Assembly: GCA_035570275.1 (NCBI GenBank)
Contig: DATMNI010000069.1
Location: 1-64,000 of the forward strand
DNA from: DATMNI01 sp035570275
GTDB lineage: Bacteria > Acidobacteriota > Terriglobia > Bryobacterales > Bryobacteraceae
DNA: 64,000 bases
Reading direction: 5' to 3'
In this document: positions 40,757-49,715 of the stretch, piece by piece
Position numbering within the stretch: the stretch's first letter is position 1
How the letters are laid out: each line of letters begins with the position of its first letter
Position numbers and translations under genes: made by a program
The notes under the pieces: model-generated
Told to the model about the DNA's origin: nothing
Seen by the model: the letters and a program-made list of their open reading frames with translations, nothing else
Databases searched by the model: none

Positions 40757-42529
40757 CTACCAGGGTCGCCCGGTGCCCTGGCGGAGGGTGATGATGGAAT
40801 CGCAGATGCCGCTCCATGCCTCCTTGACACCATCAGGCCATTCGACCAAGACCTGAGCCTGCGTGTTCTGCCCCAGACCAAAATGCACACGAACATCGCT
40901 GGCGCTCAGATAGCTGCCGTCGGTATGGGCGCGCCGCCAGACAGGCTTTTGGCCCTTCACCAGCACGGCCACCCTGGCGCCGATTCCATCGCGATTGCAT
41001 TTGACTCCCTGGAGGCGGACCTCCAGCCAGTGGCCGCGCGGCGCCGTTTGGTTTAACAGCAATCGAGCCGGCCCATTGTTGTTGGAGACTACGATATCGA
41101 TACTGCCGTCATTGTCGATGTCCCCAAACGCCGCGCCGCGCCCTACTTCGGAGAGCTGAAACGGCGGCCCCGCTGCAGCGCTGGTCTCGCGAAACTCCGC
41201 GCCCTCATTGTGCAGCAGCAGGTTTCTTTGATTGAACGGGTATGGCGCCCCGCGCAGCGTCTCCATCATGGTCACCGCTCCATTGGCGATGAACAGATCG
41301 GGTCGGCCGTCATTGTCGTAATCGAACCACTGGACGCCAAATCCCGTGTACGGAAACGTCGGCCGGTAAAGGTGGAACTCCATGGTGGAGTCGGTGAATT
41401 CGCCACGGCCGTTATTGCGGTAAAGGGCGGCCCCCTCCCGGCTCAGGTTGGTAACCACGAGGCTCTCGCTGCCGGAACCGTCGAAATCCCCGGCCGTCAC
41501 TCCCATGCCTGCCCGGGCCACGCCATCGGCGGAGTACGCGGCGCCGGAGAGCAAGGCGGCTTCCCGAAAGGTTCCGTTGCCATTATTCAACCAGAGCAGG
41601 TTTGCCGCGCCGTCGTTGGCTGCATAAATGTCAGGCCAGCCGTCGCCGTTGAAGTCCGCACAAACGACACCTAAGCCTGGGCCGGCAGCAGCCGCTATGC
41701 CCGCGGATTGCGTCACGTCCTGGAACTTCCCGTTGCCCAGGTTTCGAAAGAGCCGATGGGATAAAGGCTTATAGGCAGTGGGAGCGCAATAGTCCCGTTC
41801 GCCGGCCGGATTAGTGCATTCCTTATTGCCCTGGACGGTAAAGTCGAGGTAACGCGTAACATATAGGTCCAGGTAGCCATCTCTGTCGTAATCTACGAAC
41901 GCGGCACTGGCGCTCCATCCCCCCGCTGCCACGCCGGCCTCCCGAGTTACATCCGTGAACGTCCCGTTGCCATTGTTTCGATACAGGATGTTGGCGCCAA
42001 AATTGGTGACGTAGAGGTCGGGATAGCCGTCGTTGTTGTAGTCGCCTACCGCGACGCCCATGCCGTAAGCCACATGGCTCAAGCCCGCCTGCTCTGTGAC
42101 GTCCTCAAATTGCAGTTTGCCGGTCTCCTTCAGCATGTTGCGGAACAGGCGGTTTCCTGGTCTTGAACCGGCAGGAAGCGGGAAGCGCGCATCACTCGGG
42201 GTTTTTCCCTGTTCCAGGACGGTACCCTGCACCAGAAAAACATCCAGATCTCCATCGCCGTCGTAGTCTAAGAGAGCCACGCCCGAGCCCATGATTTCCG
42301 GCAGGTAAAACTGGCCGGTGGCGCCCGTGAAATGCTGAAATCGCAATCCGGACTCGCGGGCCGCTTCCCGAAATCTGGCGCCGGTTCGCGGTATTGATGC
42401 CTGGCGGGAGCATCCCGCGAGGAGGCAGAGGCAAAAGCATAGGGAGACGGCGGCGGCAATCGCTAAAGTGTTCGGGCGTCGCGGAGAACTCAACGCTTGT
42501 GGGCAATTCAACGGTCGCCAAGAACTCAA
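40757..42529 (-). CDS. CRTAC1/UnbV-family FG-GAP repeat lipoprotein
   Basis: 590 residues. A lipoprotein signal ends in CFCLCLLAGC with a lipobox. At least seven FG-GAP/VCBS repeats follow, each with the acidic calcium loop: GVALLDYDGDGDLDVFLVQG, VAVGDYNNDGYPDLYVTNFG, AAFVDYDRDGYLDLYVTRYL and VVCADFNGDGWPDIYAANDG. The end is an ASPIC/UnbV domain (GHWLEVRLQGVKCNRDGIGA, DVRVHFGLGQNTQAQVLVEW). The function of the family in bacteria is not settled; carbohydrate or cell-surface binding is likely. It starts with TTG in the stop of the TPR gene, so the two are co-translated, and it is followed by the TonB receptor. Confidence 0.9.
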   Translation of the reverse strand: MSSWRPLNCPQALSSPRRPNTLAIAAAVSLCFCLCLLAGCSRQASIPRTGARFREAARESGLRFQHFTGATGQFYLPEIMGSGVALLDYDGDGDLDVFLVQGTVLEQGKTPSDARFPLPAGSRPGNRLFRNMLKETGKLQFEDVTEQAGLSHVAYGMGVAVGDYNNDGYPDLYVTNFGANILYRNNGNGTFTDVTREAGVAAGGWSASAAFVDYDRDGYLDLYVTRYLDFTVQGNKECTNPAGERDYCAPTAYKPLSHRLFRNLGNGKFQDVTQSAGIAAAAGPGLGVVCADFNGDGWPDIYAANDGAANLLWLNNGNGTFREAALLSGAAYSADGVARAGMGVTAGDFDGSGSESLVVTNLSREGAALYRNNGRGEFTDSTMEFHLYRPTFPYTGFGVQWFDYDNDGRPDLFIANGAVTMMETLRGAPYPFNQRNLLLHNEGAEFRETSAAAGPPFQLSEVGRGAAFGDIDNDGSIDIVVSNNNGPARLLLNQTAPRGHWLEVRLQGVKCNRDGIGARVAVLVKGQKPVWRRAHTDGSYLSASDVRVHFGLGQNTQAQVLVEWPDGVKEAWSGICDSIITLRQGTGRPW

Positions 42530-43965
42530 CGCACGGCCCTCTCCTCCACCTTACGGAGGGCCGTTGCAATCCGGGTTGCCAGCAAGTCCTGCCGTAGTGT
42601 GGCCGCCCGCTCTCCGGCTTCCCGCAGATAACGCGCGGCGCTGGCAAAGTCTCCAGCCTCACCGTAGGCAACCCCCAGCGCGTACATGAACCGCGGCGTA
42701 TCTCCGTCCTCCGGCGTCAAGGTCTGCGACAACTGAGCGATCGCCTCGCTGGTTCTCTTCTTCATTAGCAGCAGGCGCCCCAGTTGAAAATGGGCCGACC
42801 GGAAATTCGGTTTGTCCTCGATGGCTGCGCGGTACTGCTGCATGGCTTCCGCGGATTTGCCGTCGCGTTCCAGCATGGCGCCTAAGTTGCTGTGAGCTTC
42901 GGCATAATTCGGGCTGCTCTCCAAAGCTTTGCGGAACGCCGATTCCGCTTCGCCAAATCGCTGTTGGCTGACCAGAAAGACACCGAAATCATAGTGACTC
43001 TGCGGCAGGTTTGGGTTGATGGCAACGGTGGTGCGATACTCCCTTTCGGCCTTTTCGGCCAGGCCGGCACGGCCATAGAGCGCAATCAGGTTAGCGTGTG
43101 CCTGGGCCAGTTTGGGGTCCTGCTTCACGGCCTCCTCGTGCTCGGCGATGGCCTGGTCCGTCCGGCCCGCATTCTCCAACTCCACCCCCTTCATCAGGTG
43201 CGCCAGAGCCGTATTGTCGAGCGATCGGACCGCTTCCAGCCAGGTATCCTCAGGTTGCGGATCGCCATCCGCCTTGTACTTTTGGTAAGCTGCCATGTGC
43301 TGCCGCACTTCCGCCGTCTCGCCGGTTCTTTGGCAAACCAGTGCTAAGGCATAGTGAGCGGTTCCGAAGCTGGGCCAGAGCTGACAAGCCTTTCGGTAGT
43401 GTTCCATCGATGCCGCGAGTTGGCCCTTGGCGAACGCCACCCGTCCCAACCAATAATAGACTGGAGCCAACTGCGGAGCGTCCTTGGCTAGTGACTGGCT
43501 TATCTTCTCGCTCTCGTCCAACCGGCCCAAAGTCAGAAGAACCTCGGCCAGCTTCAGGCGGGCGGGGAGATACTCCGGATCGATGCGGATGGCATCGCGC
43601 AAGGCCGCCGCCGCGTCGTCGGCTTTTCCATTAATCACTTGAACGAGTCCCAGGTAATAGGCCCATTGAAACCGGTTGGGATCGAGAATTCGCGCTCGCC
43701 GATAGCAGATCTCCGCCGATTCGTATTGCTCGAATGCGTGCAGCAGCATTCCCATCCGGCCATTGGCGTTCGCGTCCTTCGGTTTCGCCTCGACCTCCCG
43801 ATAGGCCTTCTGCACCTGGTCGCGGATCTGGGGCCGGAAACTGGCGATGGTCAACGGCGGCAAGGCGGGGAGACTGCCTGCTTGCCCAGGCGAATGGGGA
43901 GGGGTCCCGCAGGCACCGATCACCAGGATCACAATCAAACACGGCACGCACCGCCACCGGGACAT
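42526..43965 (-). CDS. TPR-repeat lipoprotein
   Basis: 479 residues. A lipoprotein signal (CVPCLIVILVIGAC) anchors a superhelix of about ten TPR repeats, for example AEICYRRARILDPNRFQWAY, YYWLGRVAFAKGQLAASMEH, AIAEHEEAVKQDPKLAQAHA and FGEAESAFRKALESSPNYAE. Such proteins scaffold complexes at the outer or inner membrane. The next gene, CRTAC1, overlaps its stop by 4 bp, and this TPR-CRTAC1-TonB order recurs in Solibacter-type genomes, so a joint role is likely. Promoter elements are not obvious; the gap upstream holds a REP-like repeat. Confidence 0.85.
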   Translation of the reverse strand: MSRWRCVPCLIVILVIGACGTPPHSPGQAGSLPALPPLTIASFRPQIRDQVQKAYREVEAKPKDANANGRMGMLLHAFEQYESAEICYRRARILDPNRFQWAYYLGLVQVINGKADDAAAALRDAIRIDPEYLPARLKLAEVLLTLGRLDESEKISQSLAKDAPQLAPVYYWLGRVAFAKGQLAASMEHYRKACQLWPSFGTAHYALALVCQRTGETAEVRQHMAAYQKYKADGDPQPEDTWLEAVRSLDNTALAHLMKGVELENAGRTDQAIAEHEEAVKQDPKLAQAHANLIALYGRAGLAEKAEREYRTTVAINPNLPQSHYDFGVFLVSQQRFGEAESAFRKALESSPNYAEAHSNLGAMLERDGKSAEAMQQYRAAIEDKPNFRSAHFQLGRLLLMKKRTSEAIAQLSQTLTPEDGDTPRFMYALGVAYGEAGDFASAARYLREAGERAATLRQDLLATRIATALRKVEERAVR

Positions 43966-44008
43966 TTTCAGAGGCTGCCATCATACCAGTTTCTCCACGT
44001 GGCTTGTT

Positions 44009-44131
44009 AATCCGCCTGCGCGATGCGGCAGCGAGCGGCAGCCATTCCGCGTTGGCCGCGTTTGCCAGTAACTACGGCAGGCGGATTGCCAATCCGCCGA
44101 GGTTGGCAACCTGGTTGGCAGCCTGCCCCAC
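44009..44131. repeat. REP-like unit with a partial partner
   Basis: A full unit at 44078-44131 (CAGGCGGATTGCCAATCCGC, then GAGGTTGGCAACCTGG and TTGGCAGCCTGCCCCAC) matches the units at 2.5 kb and 49.6 kb but carries an extra GGTTGGCA insertion. A degenerate inverse half (AATCCGCCTG, 44009-44018) lies to its left, so the pair is decayed. It is intergenic between the TPR gene and the cupin locus. Confidence 0.7.
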
Positions 44132-44265
44132 ATAGCCGGTAACCCTCGTTTACGGGCAGATGACATTTCCGTAATGTGCGCAATCCCGCCCTGATTCTCC
44201 GTTTGCAGTCTAAGACAATGCGGTAGTTTGCATCAACGTGAACATTACCGATAAAGGGGGCGAAT

Positions 44266-44355
44266 ATGAAACAGGCCGTGTTGTGTCTCATGTTTTCGGC
44301 TATCGGTGCCTGGTCTCAATCGGCCGTCACCGACTGTAATTGTGCCCATTACTTC
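44266..44355 (+). pseudogene. 5-prime end of a truncated secreted-protein gene
   Basis: A good Shine-Dalgarno (AAAGGGGGC) and ATG open a frame encoding a typical signal peptide, KQAVLCLMFSAIGAWSQS, followed by AVTDCNCAHYFFPE. From 44349 the same strand is the antisense of the cupin gene, so the frame runs on by chance to 44499. Only the start of the original gene is left, apparently cut by a rearrangement at the cupin 3-prime end. The lost protein cannot be identified. Confidence 0.5.
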
Positions 44356-44789
44356 TTTCCGGAATTGAATTTCGGCGAAGCAGCAGCGCTCGCGGATGTT
44401 GAGTTTACTGGTAGCACCACCGGCGCCCCCTTGTTCTTAAGCAGGACCACAATGAACTTCGCTGGTTTTGTGCTGCTTGCGTTCCGGCCAACGGTATGAA
44501 TATCGTTGGGCCCTTCATAAAAACTCTGGCCTGGCGTGAGGGTGATTTCTTTTCCCCCTTTCACCTGCGTCACAACGGAGCCTTCCAGCACATAAACAAA
44601 CGCATGGGCGTTGTGCCGATGAATCGGATCCGAAGAGCCAGGAGGATACACCACAGTGATCATCAGACCTTCCTTACCGGGAAAGTCTGCAAGATCTTTC
44701 GACATGAGCGGCGTGACCTGAGCGCCCTGCGCGATCAGGGTGCTGGCGGTGAGAAATACCAGCACTAACATGGATCGTGAAATCTTCAT
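44349..44789 (-). CDS. Secreted cupin-domain protein
   Basis: 146 residues. A signal peptide (SRSMLVLVFLTASTLIAQGA) precedes a single cupin barrel: LMITVVYPPGSSDPIHRHNA for motif 1 with HRH and a following HAFVYVLEGSVVTQV, and FYEGPNDIHTVGRNAS for motif 2 with the last metal ligand His. It may bind a metal, but no substrate is known. GGAGGG lies 7 bp before the ATG at 44789. It follows the SDR gene on the same strand by 28 bp, likely in one operon controlled by the ECF41-type sigma factor nearby. Confidence 0.85.
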   Translation of the reverse strand: MKISRSMLVLVFLTASTLIAQGAQVTPLMSKDLADFPGKEGLMITVVYPPGSSDPIHRHNAHAFVYVLEGSVVTQVKGGKEITLTPGQSFYEGPNDIHTVGRNASSTKPAKFIVVLLKNKGAPVVLPVNSTSASAAASPKFNSGKK

Positions 44790-44817
44790 ACCGTTCCCCT
44801 CCTTGTACTTACGCCGG

Positions 44818-45588
44818 CTAAAGAGCCGCCTTCGAGACTTGTTTTGTAACCTGAGTGAGCCAGTCTTGGAAACGCGCCTCACCGAGCCGCGCGCCCTCGT
44901 CTGGAACCAGTGACCTCTCGCTCACCGCGATCCCGACGTAGCGCCCGTGCGGGTCAGAGATTACCTCGCGGGGATCCTGGCGCGCAGCCAGATCCCGCCG
45001 GACGAGTTCATCCAGACGAAACTGCTCCGGCCCCCCGATTTCAACGGTGCCATTCACGGGTGAGCTCGTTGCGATTCTGGCCATTGCACTCGCTACATCA
45101 TCGGCTGCCATAGGCTGGAAGAGCGCGGGCGGCAGGCGTACCTGCTTGCCCACCGTGGAAAAATCGGGGATCTGCTTGACGAACTCGAAGAACTGCGTGG
45201 CGCGGACGATCGAGTAGGGAATCGAGGAGGCTTTGATCAAGTTCTCCTGGGCGAGTTTTGCGCGGAAGAAGCCGCTTTCGAGCAGACGCTCTGTTCCCAC
45301 GACCGACAAAGCAACGTGATGCCGGACGCCTGCGGCTGCTTCATAGGTGAGGAGGTTACGGGTTGATCTCTCGAAGAACTTCAGCACTGCCGCGTCCTCC
45401 CATGAAGGGGAGTTCGTTACATCGACGACCACCGAGGCGCCCTTCAGCGCATCTGCGAGTCCCTCGCCGGTAACGCTGTTGACGCCGGTATTGGGCGACG
45501 CGGCCACGGCTTCGTGCCCCTGCTCACGAAGCTTTTTGACAAGCTTCGATCCAATGAGTCCAGTACCGCCAATTACCACGATTTTCAT
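44818..45588 (-). CDS. NAD(P)-binding SDR (NmrA-like)
   Basis: 256 residues of the atypical short-chain dehydrogenase group. The dinucleotide-binding motif is IVVIGGTGLIGSKLVKKLRE (GGTGxIG). A variable active site follows, KGASVVVDVTNSPSWEDAAV and AGVRHHVALSVVGTERLLES, in place of the classical YxxxK. These proteins act as NAD(P)H-dependent reductases, epimerases or redox sensors. The gene is divergent from an ECF41-like sigma factor at 45818, and a promoter-like TGTCAC/CGGTC pair lies between them. Known ECF41 sigma factors are usually next to oxidoreductase, carboxymuconolactone decarboxylase or epimerase genes. Confidence 0.88.
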   Translation of the reverse strand: MKIVVIGGTGLIGSKLVKKLREQGHEAVAASPNTGVNSVTGEGLADALKGASVVVDVTNSPSWEDAAVLKFFERSTRNLLTYEAAAGVRHHVALSVVGTERLLESGFFRAKLAQENLIKASSIPYSIVRATQFFEFVKQIPDFSTVGKQVRLPPALFQPMAADDVASAMARIATSSPVNGTVEIGGPEQFRLDELVRRDLAARQDPREVISDPHGRYVGIAVSERSLVPDEGARLGEARFQDWLTQVTKQVSKAAL

Positions 45589-45644
45589 GATTGTCCTTTC
45601 CTTTCGATCGAGGCATTTTCTAAACTGCCCGTCTCACTGGCTAG

Positions 45645-45671
45645 GACCGAACAGCGCATGCGTTCGTGACA
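45645..45671 (-). promoter_or_regulatory. Candidate ECF41-type promoter for the SDR-cupin operon
   Basis: On the minus strand TGTCAC (45671-45666) and CGGTC (45649-45645) are separated by 16 bp, about 60 bp before the SDR start. ECF41 promoters are described as TGTCACA with CGTC at about this distance; the -10 here has one extra G. The match is close but short. Confidence 0.45.
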
Positions 45672-45817
45672 ACGGTTATCCGTTGTTTTCAAATGATGTG
45701 TCATTAGTTACGGATCCTGTGCTACGGCGCCTTGTTCCTTCATTCGCCCGAGCAAGGCTCCGGCGCCTGCCGGTGCGTTGGTAGCCTGCGGCAGCATGCA
45801 AGCAGTACAATTCCTTA

Positions 45818-46699
45818 ATGGAGCAGGCCGCACAGGACGATGGCCTCGAGGCCTTTTCCAGCATGCGGCCTCGTCTATTCGGGATCGCTTACCGAATGCT
45901 TGGAAGCGCGGCCGAGGCCGAAGACCTGGTGCAAGACGTGTGGATGCGATGGCAGTCCGCCGATCGCAAGGTCGTCCAGGACGCGCCCGCCTACCTGGCT
46001 ACGATCACGACACGATTGGCGGTTAACCTGGTCCAGTCCGCGCGGTCGCGCCGAGAAGCCTACTTCGGGATCTGGCTTCCGGAGCCAGTGGACACCAGCG
46101 CCGACCCAGGACTGGGAGCGCAGCGCGGTGAGGCGTTGGAGTTCGCGGTGCTGCTGCTGCTCGAAAGACTTGCTCCCACCGAGCGAGCGGCGTATGTCCT
46201 TCGGGAAGCCTTCGACTATCCGTACGATGAGATCGGTGAGATCCTGAGGGTGAGCGAAGACAACGCACGACAGCTAGTTACCCGTGCGCGGAAGCATATC
46301 GCAGAGGGACGGCGCAGGCGAGTCAACCCGGTTGAGCAGCGCCGTCTCCTGGATACGTTTATCAGCGCCGCTCAGAAAGGCGAGCTTGCTCCGCTCGAGG
46401 CACTTTTTGCGTCTGACGTCGTGTCCTATTCGGATGGCGGCGGCCTGGTGCGTGCGGCGGGGAAGCCAATCACCGGGCGCGAGCGGGTCGCAAAGTTTAT
46501 CTCCGCGGTCGCGACGCATTTTTGGAGGGGCGTCACGGTATCGGTAGTGGATGCGAACGGTCAGGGATGCGCTCTCATCTCTCGCGACGGTGCTGTGGTC
46601 GCGCTCGTCACAGTCGGCGCATCGGAGGAGGGCATTGACCAGATTATGTGGATGTTGAGACCGAGTAAGCTTGCGGCGGTCTTGCCACCTCCAACCTAA
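45818..46699 (+). CDS. ECF41-type sigma factor with SnoaL-like C-terminal domain
   Basis: 293 residues. Region 2 (FSSMRPRLFGIAYRMLGSAA, then EAEDLVQDVWMRWQSADRKV) and region 4 (LLERLAPTERAAYVLREAFD, YDEIGEILRVSEDNARQLVT) are joined to an NTF2/SnoaL-like domain (LLDTFISAAQKGELAPLEAL, FASDVVSYSDGGGLVRAAGK). This is the ECF41/SigJ layout, in which the extra domain modulates activity instead of a separate anti-sigma factor. The adjacent SDR is the usual kind of partner. The start at 45818 is preferred but has no strong Shine-Dalgarno. A plausible promoter for the divergent SDR gene is noted separately. Confidence 0.9.
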   Translation: MEQAAQDDGLEAFSSMRPRLFGIAYRMLGSAAEAEDLVQDVWMRWQSADRKVVQDAPAYLATITTRLAVNLVQSARSRREAYFGIWLPEPVDTSADPGLGAQRGEALEFAVLLLLERLAPTERAAYVLREAFDYPYDEIGEILRVSEDNARQLVTRARKHIAEGRRRRVNPVEQRRLLDTFISAAQKGELAPLEALFASDVVSYSDGGGLVRAAGKPITGRERVAKFISAVATHFWRGVTVSVVDANGQGCALISRDGAVVALVTVGASEEGIDQIMWMLRPSKLAAVLPPPT

Positions 46700-46748
46700 G
46701 CATCTCAGGCGCCTCGTATTTTTCTGTCAAGAAAAAAATGGAGCGACG

Positions 46749-47150
46749 ATGAGAACGGAATTGCTGCGATTCAACGGCGGTGTCGAGCGGGATCCCGCCA
46801 TCGATGGGTGGATGAAAGAGCATGCAGGTGAATTGGGAGCCATCGCGCATCAGTGGTTTGAGGTGATGCGAAAATGCGGGGACGAAGTCCGGGAGCTTAT
46901 GCATGACGGCTGCCCGGTTGCATGTATGGGAGATGCGCCCTTCGGCTACGTCAATGTTTTCAAGTCGCATGTAAACGTGGGGTTTTTTCACGGCGCAGCG
47001 CTGCCTGATCCGGCTCACCTGTTGCAAGGCACCGGCAAGTTCATGCGCCATGTGAAGCTGAGACCGGGAACGGCCACAGACGCCGCGGCGCTAAGCAGGC
47101 TGATCGCCACGGCGTACTGGGATATAAAAGCGCGCGTCGAAAACGGCTAG
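46749..47150 (+). CDS. DUF1801-family protein
   Basis: 133 residues with the YdhG-like alpha/beta fold: IDGWMKEHAGELGAIAHQWF, then ELMHDGCPVACMGDAPFGYV, FKSHVNVGFFHGAALPDPAH and LLQGTGKFMRHVKLRPGTAT. The family is often found with ECF41 sigma factors and stress loci, but its function is unknown. GGAGCG lies 4-6 bp before the ATG. It follows the ECF41-type gene by 49 bp on the same strand, so one transcript is likely. The following 209 bp to the next gene contain nothing clear. Confidence 0.85.
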   Translation: MRTELLRFNGGVERDPAIDGWMKEHAGELGAIAHQWFEVMRKCGDEVRELMHDGCPVACMGDAPFGYVNVFKSHVNVGFFHGAALPDPAHLLQGTGKFMRHVKLRPGTATDAAALSRLIATAYWDIKARVENG

Positions 47151-47359
47151 CTCACAGAACGCCTCCGGAGGCTGACGCGGAGGTGAACCGCCAAGTATGT
47201 CGCATACGGATCGTGGGCGGTTGACACACTATCCAGACATTGAGCGTGGGCTCTGACGCCTCCCCAACGGCCCCTGGAACCGATGGGATGCAACCCAGCT
47301 GAACCCTATTGATATTAGCCGCGTCGCTCACGACCGCGGCGTTGTGTGCACGCGATCCA

Positions 47360-49576
47360 CTAATTCGTGAGCTTACCGCGAAGCACGATGATCGACGCTT
47401 TGGGAAGCTGGTAGAGGGTATCCGGGCCGCCGGCCGTAACACTCGATTTGGATGGCGGGCCGTCCGGGTCCGCGTGACCCGTACCGCCACGGCCGCCGCC
47501 GCGTCCGCCTCGGCCGGCGGGTGGCGCTGTGCCATCCGGACCGGCTGGAACCGGATCGGGATGCCACACATATTCGGCCGCGCCGAAGACTACGCGGTCC
47601 ACAGCGCCGGTGTAGTAGCGATCGTGACTGGTGACCGGATCGGCGAAGTTTACCTTCACCGCGTGGTCGTTGTCGCGGTCCTTGTTGACCAGCATGACGG
47701 ACCATTGCCCGTCGGGCCGCGCCACCGCGTAAGCCGTCACCAGAATGTGTCCATCCTTGTCCTTCACGTCGCTCGAGACCCGGAAGAGCTTGTGCATGGC
47801 GTCGACAGGCTGCACCCATTCCCTGGTAATCACCTGCGTCGCCAGATACTGCGGAGTATATGTCGTGACACGGTTATCCTCGTTTACCGCGAGGAAGCCA
47901 CCTCCCCCGCCTCCCCCGCCCCGGCCTGCCGAGGCGATGTAGTGGAAATAGTAAGTGCCGCCGGCGCCGGCGGTCATCATGGCGCCAACGTAATCGGCCA
48001 GCCAGAGACCGGCTTTGACCGTGCCCGTGACATTATCGCGGAGGTCGTTACCCTCCGTCATGAAAAACGGCACATTCGGCGGCAAGCCGTTATCCTTCCA
48101 AGCCTGGATCACCCGATTGACGGCTTCCGGCTCGTCATACAGGGAGCTCCATTCGGTGCAGGGCCGGTTATAGCAGGGGTAGTGCTCAAAAGAGAAGAAC
48201 TTGAAATCCTGCAGGCGGCCGCGGGCCTTGAGGTAGTCCACAAACCGGCCCAGGAAGGAAACCTTTCCGTTGGCGTCTGCCCAGGAATCGACGTCGCCGG
48301 CCGTCCCTTCGTAAGCCGGCCCGCCCAGAGGCGCACCCGGTACCAGCTTGTGAATGGCGCTGGCGAACTGAAGGTACAGCGTGGCATAGTCCTCCGGGAG
48401 CACGCGCTGCCCGTCGGCCTCCTCGCCCATTTCGATCCATGAAATCGGGTACTTCCGCTTGTACAGGTACGCGATTTCGTTGGCCGCGTCCTCCGGTATC
48501 GCGTAGAGAATCGCGATCGGGATCATCGCGGGCAGGCCGCGCGTCACGCCGCAATTGAAGAAGAAATCGAATCCGATCTGGTCGCCTCTGCCGTAGTCCA
48601 GGTCGGAAGCGGCGTGCCACGGATCCACGGACGAGGGCCAGGTGATGGTCTGCTGGCGGCTCGGCAAGTGTTTGACGATGTCGGTAAACTGGCCGTCGTC
48701 CGAAACCGTTCCGATATACAACTCGTCAATGGCGTATCCCACGCAGTTGCGTTTGTCCTGCGGGCCGTGGGTGTCGCATGTGTTGGACGATTGCGTCATC
48801 CAGATCCGCAGGTATCGCACCGGAATCTTCCAGTTCATCAACTTCAGCAGGGGAACACCGCCCTTGCCGTCCGTGATCGTGCCCATAGGGAAGGTCTGCC
48901 AGGCGCCCTTGTTGATGCCCGCGTAGAACGGCGCCTGCTCACCCGTCCAGAACTGCACGTAATAGCGTCTGGCGTAGGGGTCGGCCCAGGCGATCTTGAT
49001 GGCATTGACGTCCACCTTGGCGCCCAGGTCGATCATGACCCATTGCGGGTGCAGCGAGTCGTCCTCGCCGGTGTAGGCTTTGGTCAGGTAGGGGTTACTC
49101 TTCCAGTAGGATTTCAGGTCGCCGTCGGTCAAACGGGACCAGCCGTTGCCGTCTCCCTGCGTGGCGCCGCGATGGGGCAGCGGATAGGCCCAGGAGTGGA
49201 GAATCTTCTCGGTCGTGGGCTCCGCGCTGCCGGTGAAATAGCCCTCCTGTCTGGCCGCGTTGCTCCAGGCGCCGCGCGGGTTCCAGTGCCATGCCTCGAT
49301 CATCAACTCCGTGTTCTGGCGATAAGTCACGGTTTGCCATCCCGCGCCCAAAAGCTCCTTCAGGACTGGCCCCGTGAGCAGCCGTTCGGTGTGTTTTTCG
49401 TTTTCCTCTCTGGTGGCTCCACCGCGCAACCGGTCAATGGCCCCGCCCAGTGCCCGGAAGGGACTGAACGTGTTCACCGCGTGTGACGGGGCGGAATCCA
49501 CGACGATACTCTGCGCGCGTGCCCCGCCCGCCATGCAAAGGAACAAACCTACACCAAGTCCGATGACTGCCAACAT
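47360..49576 (-). CDS. Secreted glycoside-hydrolase-like protein with F5/8-type domain
   Basis: 738 residues. A signal peptide (LAVIGLGVGLFLCMAGGARA) is followed by a discoidin (F5/8 type C) fold (WVMIDLGAKVDVNAIKIAWA, RRYYVQFWTGEQAPFYAGIN). A TIM-barrel part of the GH39/GH5-like clan follows (YPISWIEMGEEADGQRVLPE, KFFSFEHYPCYNRPCTEWSS, PPNVPFFMTEGNDLRDNVTG), with likely acid/base and nucleophile Glu in GEEADG and TEGN. The end has a low-complexity GRGGRGGGRGG stretch and a polyglycine run occurs near residue 560. The ATG at 49576 has GGAG 7 bp upstream. It probably acts on a plant or fungal polysaccharide; the exact family is not certain. Confidence 0.75.
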   Translation of the reverse strand: MLAVIGLGVGLFLCMAGGARAQSIVVDSAPSHAVNTFSPFRALGGAIDRLRGGATREENEKHTERLLTGPVLKELLGAGWQTVTYRQNTELMIEAWHWNPRGAWSNAARQEGYFTGSAEPTTEKILHSWAYPLPHRGATQGDGNGWSRLTDGDLKSYWKSNPYLTKAYTGEDDSLHPQWVMIDLGAKVDVNAIKIAWADPYARRYYVQFWTGEQAPFYAGINKGAWQTFPMGTITDGKGGVPLLKLMNWKIPVRYLRIWMTQSSNTCDTHGPQDKRNCVGYAIDELYIGTVSDDGQFTDIVKHLPSRQQTITWPSSVDPWHAASDLDYGRGDQIGFDFFFNCGVTRGLPAMIPIAILYAIPEDAANEIAYLYKRKYPISWIEMGEEADGQRVLPEDYATLYLQFASAIHKLVPGAPLGGPAYEGTAGDVDSWADANGKVSFLGRFVDYLKARGRLQDFKFFSFEHYPCYNRPCTEWSSLYDEPEAVNRVIQAWKDNGLPPNVPFFMTEGNDLRDNVTGTVKAGLWLADYVGAMMTAGAGGTYYFHYIASAGRGGGGGGGGFLAVNEDNRVTTYTPQYLATQVITREWVQPVDAMHKLFRVSSDVKDKDGHILVTAYAVARPDGQWSVMLVNKDRDNDHAVKVNFADPVTSHDRYYTGAVDRVVFGAAEYVWHPDPVPAGPDGTAPPAGRGGRGGGRGGTGHADPDGPPSKSSVTAGGPDTLYQLPKASIIVLRGKLTN

Positions 49577-49601
49577 TTCTGACTCCTTCACCGCGCTCGC
49601 T

Positions 49602-49709
49602 GTGGGGCATGTTGGTAACCTGCGGCGGATTGTGAATCCGCCTGCCGGGGTCACGGGTGCTGCCGGCAGGCGGGTTACCAACCCGCCGCAGATTGACAAT
49701 CTGCCCCAC
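49602..49709. repeat. REP-like inverted doublet, second intact pair
   Basis: Units at 49602-49644 and 49667-49709 face each other across 22 bp, with the same GTGGGG and GGCGGATT motifs as at 2463-2590. The two hairpins inside each unit are kept, though the right unit has several substitutions. It lies in the 139-bp gap between two leftward genes, so it is transcribed or acts at the RNA level or as a terminator-like structure. Confidence 0.75.
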
Positions 49710-49715
49710 AAATTT

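Noticed and set aside
47309..48442. Plus-strand frame opposite the glycoside-hydrolase-like gene
   Set aside because: It is the antisense shadow of the conserved barrel; it has no Shine-Dalgarno and no recognisable domain.
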